A stretch of DNA of 64,000 nucleotides from Phycisphaeraceae bacterium. GTDB lineage: Bacteria > Planctomycetota > Phycisphaerae > Phycisphaerales > Phycisphaeraceae. The stretch covers positions 248,001 through 312,000 of the forward strand of contig JADZCR010000001.1 in assembly GCA_020851465.1 (NCBI GenBank), read 5' to 3'. Shown piece after piece: positions 63,048-64,000 of the stretch (its first letter is position 1; the number at the start of each line of letters is the position of its first letter). The notes under the pieces are model-generated. The model was not told where the DNA came from and searched no databases. It saw nothing but the letters and a program-made list of their open reading frames with translations. The position numbers were made by a program, and so were the translations under genes.

Positions 63048-64000
63048 TCAGGTCAACCGTGCGAACCCGCTGTGCTTCACCGGCCCGCCGATCTGTTCTT
63101 TGACGCAGCCGTCCGCCAGTGCTTTGGCCAGCTCGCCAAACACCTCGTTAACAGCAGCCAGATACGCCTGAGCATGCCGCATCTCGTGCGCAAGCATGGG
63201 GTTGAAATAGGTGCTCGCCAGAAATCCCCGCCTGAGCATGCGGACGGTAAAAAACGTCGCGGCGGCGGCGGCGTCCGGTGCTGGCAGGTCAAAGGAAAAC
63301 GCCGTCAACTCACTGCGGGAGCCGACCTTCACCGGCAGGCGGTGCCGTTTCCCCGCCTCCTCCCAGCCGGCAAGAACCGCTCCGCCGATTTGTCGCAAGT
63401 GCGAGGGCACGTCGATTTGCATCATCTTCTTGATGGCCGCAACAGCAGCAGCCGGGCCGACACCTTCGGTCCAATAGGCGCTGGAGATAAATGACTCCTG
63501 CGCCGCCTGCATGGTTTCCCGTGTGCCGATGACCGCGCCCATCGCAAACCCGTTGCTGATCGTCTTGGCGTACACCGCCAGGTCGGGATTCACGCCGTAC
63601 TTCAGGTGCGCGCCGCCCAGACACAGACGCCAGCCGATCGAAATCTCATCAAACAGGAGTTTCGCACCGATGCGGTCTGCGCGTTGGCGCACGCCTTCAA
63701 GGAACCCCGGCTCCGGCTCCGCCTGCCGCGTAGTCTCCATGACGATGGCCGCGATCTCTTTGCCCTGCTTGGCGATGATCTGATCAAGCTCCGCCAACTG
63801 GTTGTAGCGGAAGGTAACCGCCGTGCCCGCCAGACTTCGCGGAACGCCGCGAGGCTCAAGCCCCGGCAGGAGGTGGCCGTCGAGCGTGCGCTTGCCCGCA
63901 TCATCCACTCCGCCGAGATTGGCGGACAGATACCAGTCGTGCCAGCCGTGGTAGCCGCAGATGGTGACCTTATCACGTCCGGTGGCTGCCCGCGCGATAC
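63048..64000 (-). CDS. Class III aminotransferase, glutamate-1-semialdehyde aminomutase-like (5' end outside window)
   Basis: The frame continues past 63908 to the right edge, reading ATGRDKVTICGYHGWHDWY before LGGVDDAG, so at least 317 residues of a PLP-dependent aminotransferase are visible and the N-terminus lies outside. The active site shows FDEI (PLP-ring aspartate) and VYAKTISNGFAMG with the PLP lysine. YWTEGVGPAAAVAAI corresponds to the substrate-binding stretch. The GYHGWHDWY phrase is shared with GSAM-like aminotransferases of sugar or amino-acid pathways. A role in porphyrin synthesis is not implied; the VAO-type oxidase downstream (50 nt) points to some other pathway. Confidence 0.85.
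   Translation of the reverse strand, partial: IARAATGRDKVTICGYHGWHDWYLSANLGGVDDAGKRTLDGHLLPGLEPRGVPRSLAGTAVTFRYNQLAELDQIIAKQGKEIAAIVMETTRQAEPEPGFLEGVRQRADRIGAKLLFDEISIGWRLCLGGAHLKYGVNPDLAVYAKTISNGFAMGAVIGTRETMQAAQESFISSAYWTEGVGPAAAVAAIKKMMQIDVPSHLRQIGGAVLAGWEEAGKRHRLPVKVGSRSELTAFSFDLPAPDAAAAATFFTVRMLRRGFLASTYFNPMLAHEMRHAQAYLAAVNEVFGELAKALADGCVKEQIGGPVKHSGFARLT

Overview
The window looks like a piece of a Planctomycetota chromosome, most likely from class Phycisphaerae. This is an inference from three things: a G+C-rich genome with loosely packed genes, a pseudopilin with the H-X9-DG C-terminal signature typical of planctomycetes, and an exosortase (XrtA)-type exopolysaccharide locus. I see no rRNA, tRNA, CRISPR array, insertion sequence or prophage. 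About 46 protein genes can be supported. Two run off the window: a SWIM/SNF2-type protein at the left edge and a class III aminotransferase at the right edge.

Left part (1-20 kb) is mostly housekeeping and carbohydrate or lipid metabolism. It holds the N-terminus of a SWIM zinc-finger protein, a CPBP membrane protease, mtnA, a cysteine-less redoxin-TPR protein, and a xylitol-dehydrogenase-like plus L-xylulose-reductase-like pair. It continues with a YkgJ-type cysteine-cluster protein, a RibBA whose GTP cyclohydrolase II half has lost its zinc ligands, an M16 peptidase, thioredoxin, a UDP-sugar dehydrogenase, a beta-CASP nuclease and a DCC protein. A divergent MntR-like / Nramp-UspA metal module follows. 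Last comes a tightly coupled pair of a cyclopropane-fatty-acid-synthase-type methyltransferase and a geranylgeranyl-reductase-type flavoprotein.

The most unusual region is 20.5-32.5 kb. Four consecutive genes carry domains best known from bacterial immunity and programmed cell death: (i) a SIR2-like-TIR fusion, translationally coupled by an ATGA overlap to (ii) a 2013-residue nSTAND-type NTPase with a membrane segment, beta-propeller and TPR repeats; (iii) a convergent patatin phospholipase with a TPR/TRAFs-binding-like N-terminus and C-terminal membrane helices; and (iv) a SLOG-type protein fused to several transmembrane helices. All the domain types of Thoeris (SIR2, SLOG, TIR) are present but re-partitioned, with a STAND sensor added. 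I propose this as a candidate undescribed defence or abortive-infection system. That is an inference from domain content and gene layout only.

The centre (32.6-46 kb) has a giant alpha-2-macroglobulin-like protein with an intact thioester motif and a tryptophan-rich insertion. A peptidoglycan-recycling group follows (MurQ, AnmK, AmpG-like permease) wrapped around an oxidoreductase/sugar isomerase pair, and then a Xer recombinase and a pseudopilin.

The right part (46.7-64 kb) is dominated by an exopolysaccharide locus of the PEP-CTERM/XrtA type: glycosyltransferase, tyrosine autokinase, ExeA-like ATPase, chain-length determinant, outer-membrane export lipoprotein, priming sugar transferase and, a few genes away, a DUF3473-type polysaccharide deacetylase. 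The exosortase itself is not in the window. Interspersed or flanking genes are a PrcB-domain lipoprotein, trmB, two beta-propeller proteins, pyruvate kinase, a VAO-family flavoprotein and a class III aminotransferase.
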